Shown here in pieces: positions 52,386 through 63,315 of a stretch of DNA of 64,000 bases. Origin of the DNA: Pseudomonadota bacterium (GTDB lineage Bacteria > Pseudomonadota > Gammaproteobacteria > Steroidobacterales > Steroidobacteraceae); NCBI GenBank assembly GCA_023417315.1, contig JAEZFW010000035.1:1-64000 (forward strand). The letters are read 5' to 3'. The translations under genes and the position numbers were made by a program. The notes beneath the pieces were generated by a model. That model made no database searches. It saw nothing but the letters and a program-made list of their open reading frames with translations, and had not been told where the DNA came from. Numbering within the stretch: position 1 is the stretch's first letter; every line of letters begins with the position of its first letter.

Positions 52386-54925
52386 AGCTTCTTCAGCGCG
52401 TAAATCTTCTCCAATGCTTCGCGCGGACTGAGTGAGTCTGGATCGAGCTGCTCGAGCGCTGTGACCGCTGGATGCGGTTCTTCGGATGCGAACTCGAGTG
52501 CGAGCTCTTGCTGCGGACGCGGCGCGTGCGTCGCGCGCGATCGACGTTCGAGCTCCTGCAAGTATCGACGCGCGGCGGTGATAACCTTCGTCGGCACGCC
52601 AGCAAGCGCGGCGACTTGCAATCCATAGCTCTGATTCGCAGGACCTTCCTTCACCGTGTGCAGGAAGATCAAGCGATCGCCGTGCTCGGTCGCATCCAGA
52701 TGCACGTTCGCACAACCATCGAGCTCGCTCGCTAGCGAAGTGAGCTCGAAATAATGCGTCGCGAACAGCGTGAACGCGCGCAAGTTCTTCGCGATGTGCG
52801 TTGCGCACGCCCACGCGAGCGATAGCCCATCGTAAGTGCTCGTGCCGCGGCCGATCTCATCCATCAGCACGAGGCTGTGCTCGGTCGCGTTGTTGAGGAT
52901 GTTCGCTGCTTCCGTCATTTCGAGCATGAACGTCGAACGCCCGCCCGCGAGATCGTCCGAAGCGCCGATGCGCGTGAACACGCGATCGATCGGACCGATG
53001 CGTGCGCCCTTCGCGGGCACGTAACTGCCGATGCGCGCGAGGATGACGATGAGTGCCGTCTGGCGCATGAACGTCGATTTGCCGCCCATGTTCGGTCCAG
53101 TGACAACGAGCATGCGGCGCGCATCGTTGAGTGCAAGATCGTTGGGCACGAACGGCCCATCGATGAATCGTTCGACGACTGGGTGTCGACCTTCTTCGAC
53201 TGCGATGATGGGCTCGTCCGTCAGCACCGGCGCGGAGTAGCGCAGGCTCACGGCGCGCTCGGCGAGATTGCTCAGCACATCCAGGTTCGCGAGGCCCGCG
53301 GCTGTGGTTTGTAGATCCGCGAGCCGTTCGATGAGCCGATCGAGCAGCTCGTCGTACAATTGCTTCTCTCGTGCGAGCGCGCGATCACGTGCGCGCAGTA
53401 CCTTGTCCTCGAACTCCTTCAGTTCCGGCGTAATGTAGCGCTCAGCGTTCTTCACCGTTTGCCGGCGGTGATAGTCCGCAGGCACACGGTCCGCGAGACT
53501 GCGAGCGATCTCGATGTAATAGCCCTGAACGCGGTTATAACCGAGCCGCAGATTCGCAATCCCGCTCCGCTCGCGTTCGCGCGATTCGAGATCCACCAAG
53601 TACTGATCGCTATGCTCGCTGATGCGCTTCAGCTCATCGAGATCTGCATCGTAGCCCTGCGCGATCACACCTCCATCGCGGAGGATCGGCGGGGGCAACT
53701 CTACGATTGCCTTGACCAACAGTGCGTGCAGGTCGGGATACGTGTTGATCTCGGCGGCGAGCTGCCTCAAGAGCGGCGTGTCTTCGGTTGCGAGCAATGT
53801 CTGCAGCTCGGGTAGATGTGCGAGCGCCTCGCGCAGTTGCGATAGATCACGCGGTCGGGCGCTCTTGAGCGCAACTCGCCCGAGCGCACGCTCGATGTCG
53901 CCGACGTGCCGAAGCAGATCGTGTACCGGCGCATAGAGACCTTGATCGATGAGACGAGAGATGGCGGCGAGCCGCAGCTCGATCGCGTTTCGATCGCGCA
54001 GTGGCCGATGTAACCAGCGGCGCAGCTCGCGTGCGCCCATGGCCGTCGCTGTGTGATCGAGCACGGCTGCGACAGTGCATTCGGGTCGATCCGCGAGACT
54101 GACGTCGAGCTCGAGATTGCGTCGAGTCGCAGCATCGAGCAGTACGGCATCGCTGCGCACTTCAGTGCGCAGACCGCGCAAGTGCGGAAGCGCAGCCTTT
54201 TGTGTATCGCGAACATACTGAAGCAAACACCCTGCCGCGCGGATCGCGAGCGAGAGATTGGCACAGCCAAACCCGGCGAGATCGCGTGTCGCGAACTGCT
54301 CGCATAACAACCGCGCGCAACTCTCTTCATCGAAATGCCAGGCGGGTCGTTCACGCATGAACGCGAGGATGGCCGGCTTCGCCTGTTCAGGCACGAGCAC
54401 TTCCGCTGGCTTCAGTCGCTCGATTTCGCTCGTGAGCGCTTCATCGCCGCTCGCTTCGAGGACGCTGAATCGGCCACTCGACAGCTCGAGCCACGCAAGG
54501 CCGAAGCGATCGCCGTCCGAGCACAAACTTGCAAGCAAGGTGTCCCGGCGCTCCTCGAGAAAGGCCTCGTCCGTGACGGTCCCAGGTGTGACGACACGAA
54601 CAACTTGCCGCTCCACCGGACCTTTCGATTTGGCGGGATCGCCGATCTGCTCGCAAATTGCGACGGACTCGCCGCGCCGCACGAGGCGCGCGATATAGCT
54701 TTCCGCGCTGTGATAAGGCACGCCTGCCATCGGAATGGGTTGTCCGGCTGACTGACCGCGCGCAGTGAGGGTGATGTCGAGCAAGCGCGCCGCGCGCTTC
54801 GCGTCCTCGAAGAACAGCTCGTAGAAGTCTCCCATCCGGTAAAAGAGAAGCGCATCAGGACGCTGCGCTTTGACGCGCAGATACTGCTGCATGACGGGAG
54901 TGTGGGATTCGAGCGCGGCGGACAT
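52367..54925 (-). CDS. mutS: DNA mismatch repair protein MutS
   Basis: Recognises mismatches and starts repair with MutL. The 852-residue protein has the Phe-x-Glu mismatch-reading motif in [30 protein letters not shown] near 23-52, connector and core domains, the Walker A loop [17 protein letters not shown] near 615, and the [18 protein letters not shown]alker B region. ATG 54925 has AGGA five bases upstream; a longer frame to 55108 reads through a repeat pair. It diverges from cinA. Confidence 0.97.
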   Translation of the reverse strand: MSAALESHTPVMQQYLRVKAQRPDALLFYRMGDFYELFFEDAKRAARLLDITLTARGQSAGQPIPMAGVPYHSAESYIARLVRRGESVAICEQIGDPAKSKGPVERQVVRVVTPGTVTDEAFLEERRDTLLASLCSDGDRFGLAWLELSSGRFSVLEASGDEALTSEIERLKPAEVLVPEQAKPAILAFMRERPAWHFDEESCARLLCEQFATRDLAGFGCANLSLAIRAAGCLLQYVRDTQKAALPHLRGLRTEVRSDAVLLDAATRRNLELDVSLADRPECTVAAVLDHTATAMGARELRRWLHRPLRDRNAIELRLAAISRLIDQGLYAPVHDLLRHVGDIERALGRVALKSARPRDLSQLREALAHLPELQTLLATEDTPLLRQLAAEINTYPDLHALLVKAIVELPPPILRDGGVIAQGYDADLDELKRISEHSDQYLVDLESRERERSGIANLRLGYNRVQGYYIEIARSLADRVPADYHRRQTVKNAERYITPELKEFEDKVLRARDRALAREKQLYDELLDRLIERLADLQTTAAGLANLDVLSNLAERAVSLRYSAPVLTDEPIIAVEEGRHPVVERFIDGPFVPNDLALNDARRMLVVTGPNMGGKSTFMRQTALIVILARIGSYVPAKGARIGPIDRVFTRIGASDDLAGGRSTFMLEMTEAANILNNATEHSLVLMDEIGRGTSTYDGLSLAWACATHIAKNLRAFTLFATHYFELTSLASELDGCANVHLDATEHGDRLIFLHTVKEGPANQSYGLQVAALAGVPTKVITAARRYLQELERRSRATHAPRPQQELALEFASEEPHPAVTALEQLDPDSLSPREALEKIYALKKLVMSDG

Positions 54926-54931
54926 TTGTTC

Positions 54932-55085
54932 CTGGGCTGTCGGGTGCTGGGTGACTGGGTACTGGCCAGAACAAGAAGTCCCGAATTGTGCCTGACGACA
55001 ATGCCCTTTGTGCGAGAGCGAATCACCGGAGCTCTTTGCTCGAACTTTCAGGCCAGAATCCGACAACCCAGGACCCGATAGCCCA
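54932..55085. repeat. P3 inverted pair in the mutS/cinA divergent region
   Basis: Left arm 54932-54970 (GGGTGCTGGGTGACTGGG, inward CTGGCCAGAA). Right arm 55050-55085 (GGCCAGAATCCGACAACCC, GGACCCGATAGCCC). Promoters for both divergent genes must lie in or near this 202-base gap; none is clear. Confidence 0.8.
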
Positions 55086-55127
55086 TTCCGACTTGACGCT
55101 TGCCACACACGGCGCTACACGGCTCGC

Positions 55128-55631
55128 ATGACCACGGACATGGATCTCATCGCGCTCGCGACACGTGTCGGCGCGCATCTACGCGACGCCGAGCGGCGGC
55201 TCGTGACGGCCGAGTCTTGCACCGGTGGCTGGATCGGCAAGGCGATCACGGATATCCCGCGGAGCTCCGACTGGTATCTCGGCGGCGTTGTGGTTTACAG
55301 CAATACGCTCAAGCAAGCGTTGCTCGGGGTCTTGCCCTCCACGCTCGCAGCGCATGGTGCGGTCAGCGAAGAGGTTGCCCGCGAAATGGCGATCGGCGCA
55401 CTTGAAACTTTGGGCGGCCATATCGCGATCTCGGTCACTGGAATCGCGGGTCCTGACGGAGGGCAGCCAGGAAAACCTGTCGGCACGGTGTGGTTCGGCT
55501 GGGCTTGGCATACCTCCGAGCACGAGATCGAGACTCGAGCCGTGCGAGAACTCTTTTCGGGCGATCGCGAAACGGTGCGCCGTCAATCGGTCGCGCGTGC
55601 GTTACGCGAGATCTTAGTCCTAAATGACTGA
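55128..55631 (+). CDS. pncC: Nicotinamide-nucleotide amidohydrolase (CinA C-terminal type)
   Basis: Deamidates NMN to nicotinate mononucleotide. The 167-residue protein is the stand-alone CinA C-terminal domain: RLVTAESCTGGWIGKAITDIPRSSDWYLGGVVVYSNTLKQALLGV, AVSEEVAREMAIGAL, and SVTGIAGPDGGQPGKPVGTVWFG. It lies upstream of recA, as cinA-type genes often do. The longer frame from 55008 reads through the P3 arm and is rejected. Confidence 0.93.
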   Translation: MTTDMDLIALATRVGAHLRDAERRLVTAESCTGGWIGKAITDIPRSSDWYLGGVVVYSNTLKQALLGVLPSTLAAHGAVSEEVAREMAIGALETLGGHIAISVTGIAGPDGGQPGKPVGTVWFGWAWHTSEHEIETRAVRELFSGDRETVRRQSVARALREILVLND

Positions 55632-55649
55632 ACCTCCTGCGAGTGCGCG

Positions 55650-56189
55650 GTGAGCGTGGAGAAGAAGCGGCGTTTGTTCTTCGCGCTTTGGCCCTCCGAC
55701 GCGCAGCAGCAAGCGATCGAAACATCGATGCGGTCGCGAGTGGAGTCGAGCCGCGGTCGCGCGATCCCCGCGCGCAACATTCACGTTACGCTCGCTTTTC
55801 TAGGCAGTGTTGCGGAATCTCGCATCGATGCGGTCAACGCCTGTGCTGATGCAGTTCGCGGCGTTCCGTTCGAGATGGAGTTCGATCAGCTGGAAACTTG
55901 GGCTCGCGCACATGTGCTCTGTCTGACTGCGAGCAGCATCCCAGCGGAGCTTGCGCGCATCGAGGAGCAGTTGCGATTCAAACTCTTGAGCGAACATTTC
56001 GAAATTCGGCAAGAGGAGTACCGTCCGCACGTGACGCTTGCTCGCGACGTTAAGCGGCGCAGTCATCGCGAAGCGATCGAAGCAATTGGATGGCGCGTCG
56101 TCGATTTCGTGCTCGTCCACTCGCGTTCTGGACCGTCTGGTTCAGAGTACGAGGTGGTGGAGCGCTGGGCACTAGCCAGAAGTGGTTAG
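55650..56189 (+). CDS. thpR: RNA 2',3'-cyclic phosphodiesterase ThpR
   Basis: A 179-residue 2H phosphoesterase with both catalytic motifs: NIHVTLAFLG near 43-52 and RPHVTLARDV near 124-133. It opens 2',3'-cyclic phosphates in RNA. It begins with GTG at 55650, 18 bases after pncC, so the two are probably cotranscribed. Its last residues (WALARSG) run into a P4 arm. Confidence 0.92.
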   Translation: MSVEKKRRLFFALWPSDAQQQAIETSMRSRVESSRGRAIPARNIHVTLAFLGSVAESRIDAVNACADAVRGVPFEMEFDQLETWARAHVLCLTASSIPAELARIEEQLRFKLLSEHFEIRQEEYRPHVTLARDVKRRSHREAIEAIGWRVVDFVLVHSRSGPSGSEYEVVERWALARSG

Positions 56190-56334
56190 TGGTCAGCGGT
56201 TTGTGGCTAGTCAGAGACGCTCGCCGTGCCAGAGATCGCCGTCGCATCCGAGTTCCGATCGCAGCACTACGTCCCCCTAAGCACGCAGCAGCGGTTCTGG
56301 AGTCACCCTAACCACTAGCCACTAACCACTTCAA
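56181..56334. repeat. P4 inverted pair upstream of recA
   Basis: Left arm 56181-56216 (GTGGTTAGTGGTCAGCGG, inward AGTCAGAG) starts in thpR. Right arm 56305-56334 (CCCTAACCACTAGCCACTAA) ends 136 bases before the recA ATG. No gene lies in the spacer. Confidence 0.8.
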
Positions 56335-56362
56335 GCAAGAAATTCTTGCGAACGCCGAGATA

Positions 56363-56394
56363 ATGACATCCTTTGTCATGTTCGCTTGTACAAT
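56363..56394 (+). promoter_or_regulatory. Candidate recA operator and -10 element
   Basis: ATGACATCCTTTGTCAT (56363-56379) is a 6-bp inverted repeat with a 5-base spacer; TACAAT at 56389-56394 could be a -10. I found neither the E. coli-type CTGT-N8-ACAG LexA box nor the Xanthomonas-type TTAG-N6-TACTA, so the SOS operator is unresolved. Confidence 0.3.
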
Positions 56395-56470
56395 ACTAGC
56401 CATCACCGCCACTCCTAAACGCACTCGTCGGAGGCGGCATCGTTAACTCACTCACCGGGGCTGAACACCG

Positions 56471-57493
56471 ATGGAAGAGAATCGCAAGAAGGCGCTCGTC
56501 GCCGCGCTCGGGCAGATCGAAAAGCAATTCGGCAAGGGCTCGGTCATGCGCCTGGGCGATGCGAGCTCGACATACGATGTCGAAGCAATTTCGACCGGCT
56601 CGTTGGGTCTAGACATCGCGCTCGGTGTCGGCGGGTTGCCGCGCGGACGGGTTATCGAAATCTATGGTCCTGAGTCCTCGGGCAAGACGACGCTCACGCT
56701 GCAAGTCATCGCAGAGGCCCAGCGCGCTGGTGGTACGGCGGCATTCGTGGACGCAGAGCACGCGCTCGACCCTGTGTATGCCGAGAAGCTCGGCGTCAAC
56801 GTGAAGGAATTGCTCGTCTCGCAACCTGATACCGGCGAGCAAGCTCTCGAGATCACGGACATGCTCGTGCGCTCGGGTGCGGTGGACATCATCGTCGTCG
56901 ACTCTGTGGCGGCTCTGACGCCCAAAGCCGAAATCGAAGGCGAGATGGGAGATGCTCACGTTGGCCTGCAAGCCCGCCTCATGTCGCAGGCTTTGCGTAA
57001 GCTCACGGGCAACATCAAGCGCTCGAACACGATCGTCATCTTCATCAACCAGATTCGCATGAAGATCGGTGTGATGTTCGGCAATCCAGAGACGACCACG
57101 GGCGGCAACGCGCTCAAGTTTTACGCCTCCGTGCGACTCGACATTCGTCGCATCGGTGCACTGAAGAACGGCGAAGAAGTCATCGGTAATCAAACCCGGG
57201 TGAAGGTCGTCAAGAACAAGGTCGCCCCGCCGTTCCGTGAGGCCGAGTTCGAGATCATGTATGGCCAGGGGATTTCCCGCGTCGGCGAGATCATCGACAT
57301 GGGCGTGCTGCACGGCTTCGTGGAGAAGTCAGGCTCTTGGTACAGCTATAACGGCGAACGCATCGGTCAAGGCAAGGAGAATGCGCGCACATTCCTGACG
57401 CAGCATCCGGAAATCGCTCAGGACATCGAAACCAGGCTTCGCGAGAAACTGCTGCCTGCCAAGCGCAGTGAGGCAGTTAAGGACGAGGCGTAG
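56471..57493 (+). CDS. recA: Recombinase RecA
   Basis: Forms filaments on single-stranded DNA for recombination and LexA cleavage. The 340-residue protein has [30 protein letters not shown], the Walker A loop GPESSGKTT near 66-74, [19 protein letters not shown] with Walker B, and the DNA loop [35 protein letters not shown]. Length is slightly short at the acidic C-terminus ([10 protein letters not shown]). recX follows 26 bases later. Confidence 0.98.
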   Translation: MEENRKKALVAALGQIEKQFGKGSVMRLGDASSTYDVEAISTGSLGLDIALGVGGLPRGRVIEIYGPESSGKTTLTLQVIAEAQRAGGTAAFVDAEHALDPVYAEKLGVNVKELLVSQPDTGEQALEITDMLVRSGAVDIIVVDSVAALTPKAEIEGEMGDAHVGLQARLMSQALRKLTGNIKRSNTIVIFINQIRMKIGVMFGNPETTTGGNALKFYASVRLDIRRIGALKNGEEVIGNQTRVKVVKNKVAPPFREAEFEIMYGQGISRVGEIIDMGVLHGFVEKSGSWYSYNGERIGQGKENARTFLTQHPEIAQDIETRLREKLLPAKRSEAVKDEA

Positions 57494-57519
57494 CGATACC
57501 GGTCGTTGGCGGGCCAGCT

Positions 57520-58059
57520 ATGGCCAGCAATCACGATACGACCCCGCCCGCGGGTGGGGTCGATCCAGAGAAGAAGCTAGAAGCCGCGGCTGTTCGGCTC
57601 CTCGCACGGCGCGAGCATGGCACCGCCGAGCTCAAACGCAAGCTCATCCAGAAGGGCTACGGCGCCGAATCTGTCGAGCGCGTCGTCCAGAAGCTCGGTG
57701 CCAAGCGTCTCGTGTCAGACGAGCGATTCGTTTCGAGCTTCGTTGATCATCACGCCAAGCGGGGACAGGGCCCCGTACGCATCAAATCCGAGCTGCGCCA
57801 GCAAGGCATCGAAGCCGAATCTATTGAAGTTGCTCTAGAGGGCGCTGATATAGATTGGAACGAGCTGGCCGGGGCCGTTCGCCGGCGGAAGTTTGGGTCC
57901 GGACGACCGCGCTCCACCGTCGAACGTGCAAAGCAGGCCCGCTTCCTTCAATATCGCGGGTTTACCGCCGATCAGATCCGCGCCGCTCTGAAAGATGAGG
58001 GTGGGAGCGACTTTGCGGGCGACGAGCCAGATACACCCGATTCGGGTTGGCTCGACTGA
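57520..58059 (+). CDS. recX: RecA regulator RecX
   Basis: A 179-residue helical-repeat protein that restrains RecA filaments: AAVRLLARREHGTAELKRKLIQKGY near 24-48, VQKLGAKRLVSDERFVSSFVDHHAKRGQGPVRIKSELRQQGI near 62-104, and KQARFLQYRGFTADQIRAAL near 142-160. It lies just downstream of recA in the same operon. Confidence 0.93.
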   Translation: MASNHDTTPPAGGVDPEKKLEAAAVRLLARREHGTAELKRKLIQKGYGAESVERVVQKLGAKRLVSDERFVSSFVDHHAKRGQGPVRIKSELRQQGIEAESIEVALEGADIDWNELAGAVRRRKFGSGRPRSTVERAKQARFLQYRGFTADQIRAALKDEGGSDFAGDEPDTPDSGWLD

Positions 58060-58063
58060 AGAT

Positions 58064-58262
58064 GCCCCCACGCTAACCCTCCCCCCGCGAGCGCGGAGGA
58101 GGGAACCGGACTGCTCGCGAAAGGCAGTGAGGCATCGTCTCCCTCAATGCGGCCCATTGAGACAGCGACTTGGACGGGTGACAGCTTTTGTGATTGTGTA
58201 GGGCACGTTGACGCGGATGCGTCTCCGACTAACCACTGACCACTGACCACTAACCACTTCCT
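58064..58262. repeat. P5 hairpin and P4 arm between recX and alaS
   Basis: P5 phrase about 58064-58105 (CCCCCACGCTAACCCTCC with GCGCGGAGGAGGG) follows the recX stop. A P4 arm 58227-58262 (CGACTAACCACTGACCACTG) ends four bases before the alaS ATG. Confidence 0.8.
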
Positions 58263-58266
58263 CAGT

Positions 58267-60915
58267 ATGACCAAGCGCCTTTCTAGCGCCGAGCTTCGTT
58301 CGCTGTTCCTGCGATTCTTCAAGGACCGTGGGCATCAGATTGTGCCCTCGAGCTCCCTCGTTCCCGGGAACGATCCAACGCTGCTGTTCACGAACGCGGG
58401 CATGGTGCAGTTCAAGGATGTGTTCTTGGGGAAGGACAAGCGCAACTACTCGCGCGCTGCGAGCTCGCAGCGATGCGTACGCGCCGGAGGTAAGCACAAC
58501 GATCTCGAGAACGTCGGCTACACCGCTCGACACCACACGTTCTTCGAGATGCTCGGCAACTTCAGCTTCGGCGACTACTTCAAGAAGGATGCGATTCGAT
58601 TCGGTTGGGATTTCGTCACCGGCAAGGAGTGGCTCGGAATCGACGCGGATCGTCTCATGGTGACGGTCTACCAATCCGACGATGAGGCCTACGACGTCTG
58701 GCACAAGGACATTGGGCTGTCAGCGGAGCGTATCGTCCGCATCGGCGACAAGCCAGGCGGCGGCTCGGATAACTTCTGGCAGATGGGCGAGACGGGGCCG
58801 TGCGGCCCGTGCACCGAGATCTTTTATGACCATGGCGCGCACATCCCGGGCGGACCGCCGGGCTCCCCTGATGCAGACGGCGATCGCTGGATCGAGATTT
58901 GGAATCTCGTCTTCATGCAGTTCGATCGATCGACCGAGGGCGTATTGACGCCTCTACCGAAGCCGTCCGTCGATACGGGCATGGGGCTCGAGCGCACGGC
59001 CGCGGTGATGCAAGGCGTGCATTCGAATTATGAGATCGACCTGTTCGTCAATCTCATCAAGGCGGCCGCAGATGCGACACACACGAGCGATCTCACTTCG
59101 AGCTCGTTGCGCGTGATTGCCGATCACATTCGTGCTTGCTCGTTCTTGATCGCCGATGGAGTGCTGCCATCGAACGAGGGGCGCGGCTATGTGCTCCGAC
59201 GCATCATTCGGCGTGCCATTCGCCATGGCTACAAGCTCGGGCAGACGCAGCCGTTCTTTCATAGTCTCGTCGAGGCGCTCGAAAAAGAGATGGGCGAGGC
59301 CTACCCCGAGCTCAAGACGCAGCGTGCGTACGTCGAGCGCGTGCTCAAGCAGGAAGAGGAGCGATTCGCGGAAACGTTGTCTCAAGGCATGACGCTGCTG
59401 GATCAGGCGATTGCGTCGTTGAGCGGCAAGCAGATTCCCGGTGAAACCGTCTTCCGTCTTTACGATACGTACGGCTTCCCCGTCGATCTCACTGCGGACA
59501 TCGCGCGTGAACGCGGACTTTCGATCGACCAAGAGGGTTTTGAAGTCGCCATGGAGGCACAGCGCGAACGCGCGCGTGCGGCGAGCAAGTTCGGTGTCGA
59601 TCTACGCGCTGGCGTGACGGTCGAGGGCAAGACGAATTTCAGCGGTTATGAGCAATTGGCCGATCGCGGTACGGTCGTCGCGCTGTTCAAAGGCACGGAG
59701 CGCGTGGAGTTGCTGAAGGCGGGCGAGACGGGTCAAGTCATACTCGACCACACGCCCTTCTACGCGGAAAGCGGCGGCCAAGTTGGCGATGCCGGGACGC
59801 TGGTCGGGCTCACGAGCGCGATTGAGTTCGATGTGGAAGACACGCAGAAGCTCGGCCAGGCATATGCGCATATCGGCCGACTCAAGTCCGGAGAGCTGAA
59901 GGTCGGTGAGCAATTGGAAGCTCGTGTGGACGGCCCGCGGCGCGTTGCGATCATGGCGAACCATTCGGCGACGCACTTGTTACATGCCGCCCTTCGCAAG
60001 GTCCTGGGCACGCATGTGACGCAGAAGGGTTCGCTCGTTGCGCCCGATCGTTTGCGTTTCGACTTCTCCCACTTCGCTGCCGTGACGCCGGAAGAGCTTC
60101 AGGAGATCGAGCGGCTCGTCAATTCGGTCATCCGTTCGAATTCGGCGGCCGAAACGAAATTGATGAAGTACGACGACGCGGTCGCATCTGGTGCGATGGC
60201 ACTCTTCGGCGAGAAGTACGACGACGAAGTGCGCGTGCTTAGATTCGGCGACTTCTCGACTGAGCTTTGTGGCGGTACGCATGTAACTCGCGTCGGTGAC
60301 ATCGGCTTGTTCAAGATCGTGAGCGAAGGCGGTGTAGCCGCAGGTGTGCGGCGCATCGAGGCGGTCACGAGCGAGGGTGCATACGAATATGTGGCGCAGT
60401 CCGAACGCACGCTGCGCGAGGTCGGGCAGATGCTGCGCGCCGGCCGCGACGATCTCGAAGACAAGGTGCGCCAGGTCCTGGATCGCCAGCGTCGACTCGA
60501 AAAGGAGATTGCTGCGCTGAAATCGAAGCTCGCGAGCGGGCAGGGTGGCGATCTGACGAGCACGGCTGTCGATGTCGCCGGACTGAAGGTCGTCGCGACT
60601 CGAATCGACGGTGCAGATGCACCTGCACTGCGGGATGCTGTCGATCAGCTCAAGAACAAGCTGAAGTCTGCCGCGATCGTTCTTGCATCCGTGCAGGACA
60701 ACAAAGTGATTCTCATCGCAGGCGTGACCGCGGATCAGACCGACGTCATCAAGGCCGGCGATCTCGTGAACGTGGTCGCGCAGAAGATCGGCGGTCGCGG
60801 CGGCGGTCGCGCGGATCTCGCGCAAGCGGGTGGGAACGATCCTACAAAGCTCGATGAGGCGCTCGCGTCCGTCGTGCCGTGGGTCGAATCCCAACGTCTC
60901 GTGCGCTCGGCATGA
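58267..60915 (+). CDS. alaS: Alanyl-tRNA synthetase
   Basis: The 882-residue synthetase has the class II catalytic domain ([42 protein letters not shown]), the editing domain with [17 protein letters not shown] and the CGGTH zinc motif, a coiled coil near 735-765, and the glycine-rich DHHA1 domain ([17 protein letters not shown]) at the end. Order recX-alaS-csrA is typical. Its start lies just after a P4 arm. Confidence 0.98.
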   Translation: MTKRLSSAELRSLFLRFFKDRGHQIVPSSSLVPGNDPTLLFTNAGMVQFKDVFLGKDKRNYSRAASSQRCVRAGGKHNDLENVGYTARHHTFFEMLGNFSFGDYFKKDAIRFGWDFVTGKEWLGIDADRLMVTVYQSDDEAYDVWHKDIGLSAERIVRIGDKPGGGSDNFWQMGETGPCGPCTEIFYDHGAHIPGGPPGSPDADGDRWIEIWNLVFMQFDRSTEGVLTPLPKPSVDTGMGLERTAAVMQGVHSNYEIDLFVNLIKAAADATHTSDLTSSSLRVIADHIRACSFLIADGVLPSNEGRGYVLRRIIRRAIRHGYKLGQTQPFFHSLVEALEKEMGEAYPELKTQRAYVERVLKQEEERFAETLSQGMTLLDQAIASLSGKQIPGETVFRLYDTYGFPVDLTADIARERGLSIDQEGFEVAMEAQRERARAASKFGVDLRAGVTVEGKTNFSGYEQLADRGTVVALFKGTERVELLKAGETGQVILDHTPFYAESGGQVGDAGTLVGLTSAIEFDVEDTQKLGQAYAHIGRLKSGELKVGEQLEARVDGPRRVAIMANHSATHLLHAALRKVLGTHVTQKGSLVAPDRLRFDFSHFAAVTPEELQEIERLVNSVIRSNSAAETKLMKYDDAVASGAMALFGEKYDDEVRVLRFGDFSTELCGGTHVTRVGDIGLFKIVSEGGVAAGVRRIEAVTSEGAYEYVAQSERTLREVGQMLRAGRDDLEDKVRQVLDRQRRLEKEIAALKSKLASGQGGDLTSTAVDVAGLKVVATRIDGADAPALRDAVDQLKNKLKSAAIVLASVQDNKVILIAGVTADQTDVIKAGDLVNVVAQKIGGRGGGRADLAQAGGNDPTKLDEALASVVPWVESQRLVRSA

Positions 60916-61226
60916 ACTCGATCGATTGTCGACAGAACTTACAGGCGTGCGATTCGTTTGTTGAGTTGGGTATACATCGGGGCTCACTTCGGGGCAGCGG
61001 CAACTCCGATTCGCGTATGTTTTTCGCACGGCGAACATAACGCGAAAAATCTTGATTTCCTGTGAGGGAGATTTCGATTTATCAGGGAAATCCCGATCCC
61101 CAGTACGTGCTGGTGTGGCCTAACCTCGATCACGAGTGGATGATGCGGCGAGCTGTGGGAGGGCAGTGATTTCCACTGCCGGCAAGCTGCCTCAAGCCTC
61201 TCGGCTGACAAAGCAAGGAGCGAACC
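60916..61226 (+). promoter_or_regulatory. csrA leader region
   Basis: This 311-base gap has no gene. AAGGAG lies 7 bases before the csrA ATG. Several GGA triplets (in GTGAGGGAGA, GTGGATG, CAAGGAGC) are spaced along the leader, as in CsrA-autoregulated messages; binding is inference. A CCACTGCC/GGCAGTGATTTCC inverted pair at about 61165-61185 could form a stem. No phrase repeats occur here. Confidence 0.4.
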
Positions 61227-61442
61227 ATGTTGATTCTGACAAGGCGCGTCGGTGAAACCGTGATGATAGGTAACGACATCACAGTGACCGTGCTAGGCGT
61301 CAAAGGCAACCAGGTCCGAGTCGGCGTGAATGCGCCGAAGGAAGTTGCCGTGCATCGCGAAGAGATCTACGAACGCATCAAGCGTGAAGAGCAAGCTGCC
61401 GGCGGCGCGGTGAAGCGTCCTATGACCGGCTCGGGCTCCTGA
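61227..61442 (+). CDS. csrA: Carbon storage regulator CsrA
   Basis: Global post-transcriptional regulator that binds GGA motifs in mRNA leaders. The 71-residue protein begins [51 protein letters not shown], fully conserved, with the RNA-binding N-terminal strand and Arg44-type region intact. It lies between alaS and tRNA-Ser, the order known from E. coli. Confidence 0.98.
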   Translation: MLILTRRVGETVMIGNDITVTVLGVKGNQVRVGVNAPKEVAVHREEIYERIKREEQAAGGAVKRPMTGSGS

Positions 61443-61759
61443 TCCGTCCAGATCACGTCGATCGAGCACCCGCAGGGTGACGCGTCAGCGCCACCTTGCG
61501 GCTGCAAACCAGCTTTTCGCTCCCGTAAGTCTTTACGTATTCGGCCTTGGCCAGTATTCTTGCCGGCCTTTCGCGGACCCAGTTCGGCTCGTGGAAGTCC
61601 ACACGAAGGACCGTCGTTGTTCCGGCATCTGAGCTCGCTCATCGGCCGGGCTCCACAAAATCGCTGGAGCGTTTCGAACGTCGTGATTGCTCGGTAGCGC
61701 GAGCGAGAGCGCGCACCCGCTGGGGTGCACATGGAGAGTGAGGTTGGCAGATTAGCGCC
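61443..61759 (+). other. csrA to tRNA-Ser spacer, tRNA promoter expected
   Basis: A 317-base gap without a gene. The tRNA promoter should be here; TTTACG-N17-TATTCT at about 61532-61560 is a weak candidate. GCGCGAGCGAGAGCGCGC near 61697-61714 is a strong self-complementary stretch. No phrase repeats. Confidence 0.35.
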
Positions 61760-61850
61760 GGAGAGATGGCCGAGTGGTCGAAGGCGCACCCCTGCTAAGG
61801 GTGTATGGGTCTAAAGCCCATCGAGGGTTCGAATCCCTCTCTCTCCGCCA
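61760..61850 (+). tRNA. tRNA-Ser (GCU)
   Basis: A 91-base type II tRNA including encoded CCA: acceptor stem GGAGAGA paired with TCTCTCC, D-loop with GAGTGGTCGAAGG, anticodon stem CACCC/GGGTG around loop CTGCTAA (anticodon GCT at 61794-61796), a long variable arm, and the T-loop GGTTCGAATCC. It is the first of two tRNAs after csrA, matching the E. coli serV-argV order. Confidence 0.97.
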
Positions 61851-61884
61851 GATCGGCCGAGAGAAATGAACGAAAAGAACGATT

Positions 61885-61961
61885 GCGCCCGTAGCTCAGT
61901 TGGATAGAGCGCATGGCTACGAACCATGAGGTCGGGAGTTCGAATCTCTCCGGGCGCGCCA
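61885..61961 (+). tRNA. tRNA-Arg (ACG)
   Basis: A 77-base tRNA with encoded CCA: acceptor GCGCCCG / CGGGCGC, D-arm GCTCAGTTGGATAGAGC, anticodon stem CATGG/CCATG around loop CTACGAA (anticodon ACG at 61919-61921, read as ICG), and T-loop AGTTCGAATCT. Probably cotranscribed with the tRNA-Ser 34 bases upstream. Confidence 0.97.
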
Positions 61962-61969
61962 TATGAACT

Positions 61970-61996
61970 AAAAGGCCCCCTTGTGGGGCCTTTTCT
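61970..61996 (+). terminator. Terminator of the tRNA operon
   Basis: Stem AAAAGGCCCC / GGGGCCTTTT with a short loop, followed by CTGTT. It lies 9 bases after the CCA of tRNA-Arg. Confidence 0.9.
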
Positions 61997-62127
61997 GTTC
62001 CGCCGACCGAGCAGCTGCAACTTGCTTGCGCTAAAGCTCGCATCTCCAATTCCTCCTCTGCCCGCACCGCATTATCATTGCGGGCCCTGTGTATACCGAT
62101 CACTACCGCGCCTTAGGAGTTCGCTAA

Positions 62128-63192
62128 ATGGCTCTCGTCACCTTACGACAACTACTCGATCACGCGGCCGAGCACGACTACGGTGTGCCGGCATTCAACG
62201 TCAACAATCTGGAACAAGTCCGCGCGATCATGGAGGCGGCGAGTGAAACTGACAGTCCCGTGATCATGCAGGCGTCGGCGGGTGCTCGAAAGTACGCCGG
62301 TGCACCGTTTCTGCGTCACCTGATCCAAGCCGCTATCGAAGAGTGGCCCCATATTCCTGTCGTGATGCACCAGGACCACGGTGCGAGCCCGGCGGTGTGC
62401 CAGCGCTCCATCCAACTCGGATTCTCTTCGGTGATGATGGACGGCTCGCTCAAGGAAGATGCGAAGACCCCTGCGTCGTACGAGTACAACGTCGATGTCA
62501 CTCGGCGTGTCGTCGAGATGGCGCATGCGTGCGGCGTGTCCGTCGAAGGTGAGCTCGGCTGTCTCGGGTCGCTGGAAACGGGCATGGCCGGCGAAGAAGA
62601 TGGCGTGGGAGCAGAAGGCACGCTCGATCATTCGCAGCTACTGACCGATCCGAACGAAGCGGCCGACTTCGTGCGCAAGACCGGCGTCGATGCGCTCGCG
62701 ATTGCGATTGGCACCTCGCACGGTGCGTACAAATTCACGCGTCCGCCCACCGGCGACATTCTTGCGATCGGACGCATCAAAGAGATTCATCGCCGTATTC
62801 CGAACACGCACCTCGTAATGCATGGCTCGAGCTCGGTGCCGCAGGATTGGTTGAAGATCATCAACACCTACGGCGGTGATATGGGCGAGACGTACGGCGT
62901 GCCCGTCGAAGAAATTCAGGAAGGCATCAAGCACGGCGTGCGCAAGGTGAACATCGACACTGACCTGCGCATGGCGGCCACGGGCGCGGTGCGCAAGTTC
63001 TTCCATGATGATCGCAAGGAGTTCGATCCGCGTAAGTGGCTCGCTGTCTCGACGAAGGCCATGAAGTCGATCTGCAAAGCCCGGTACGAGCAATTCGGCA
63101 CCGCGGGCAACGCATCGAAGATCAAGCCGATCGGTTTCGATGCGATGGTGACGCGCTACGCGAAGGGCGAGCTCGATCAGAAGGTCAACTAG
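62128..63192 (+). CDS. fba: Class II fructose-bisphosphate aldolase
   Basis: Zinc-dependent glycolytic enzyme. The 354-residue protein has [30 protein letters not shown], the zinc ligand in MHQDHGASP near 80-88, catalytic Asp in that loop, GTSHGAYKF near 194-202 and MHGSSSVP near 231-238 with further zinc His residues, and [21 protein letters not shown]. It belongs to the Calvin-type class IIB-like subgroup (about 350 residues). AGGAG lies about 8 bases before the ATG; a terminator follows. Confidence 0.97.
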   Translation: MALVTLRQLLDHAAEHDYGVPAFNVNNLEQVRAIMEAASETDSPVIMQASAGARKYAGAPFLRHLIQAAIEEWPHIPVVMHQDHGASPAVCQRSIQLGFSSVMMDGSLKEDAKTPASYEYNVDVTRRVVEMAHACGVSVEGELGCLGSLETGMAGEEDGVGAEGTLDHSQLLTDPNEAADFVRKTGVDALAIAIGTSHGAYKFTRPPTGDILAIGRIKEIHRRIPNTHLVMHGSSSVPQDWLKIINTYGGDMGETYGVPVEEIQEGIKHGVRKVNIDTDLRMAATGAVRKFFHDDRKEFDPRKWLAVSTKAMKSICKARYEQFGTAGNASKIKPIGFDAMVTRYAKGELDQKVN

Positions 63193-63218
63193 CCCGTCAG
63201 CGTCCTTGACCGATGCGA

Positions 63219-63252
63219 GGCCCGAGTACGTAAGTGCTCGGGCCATTTCTTT
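63219..63252 (+). terminator. Terminator after fba
   Basis: GGCCCGAG stem (63219-63226) with CTCGGGCC (63237-63244), 10-base loop that can pair partly, then ATTTCTTT. Confidence 0.85.
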
Positions 63253-63315
63253 GTCCATAACCTCTGCGTCGCAAAGTACTTGACGATCATGAGGTCCGGG
63301 GCGTAGCTTTGTCTC

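Noticed and set aside
59980..61038. 352-codon open frame on the minus strand
   Set aside because: Antisense to alaS for most of its length; shadow frame.
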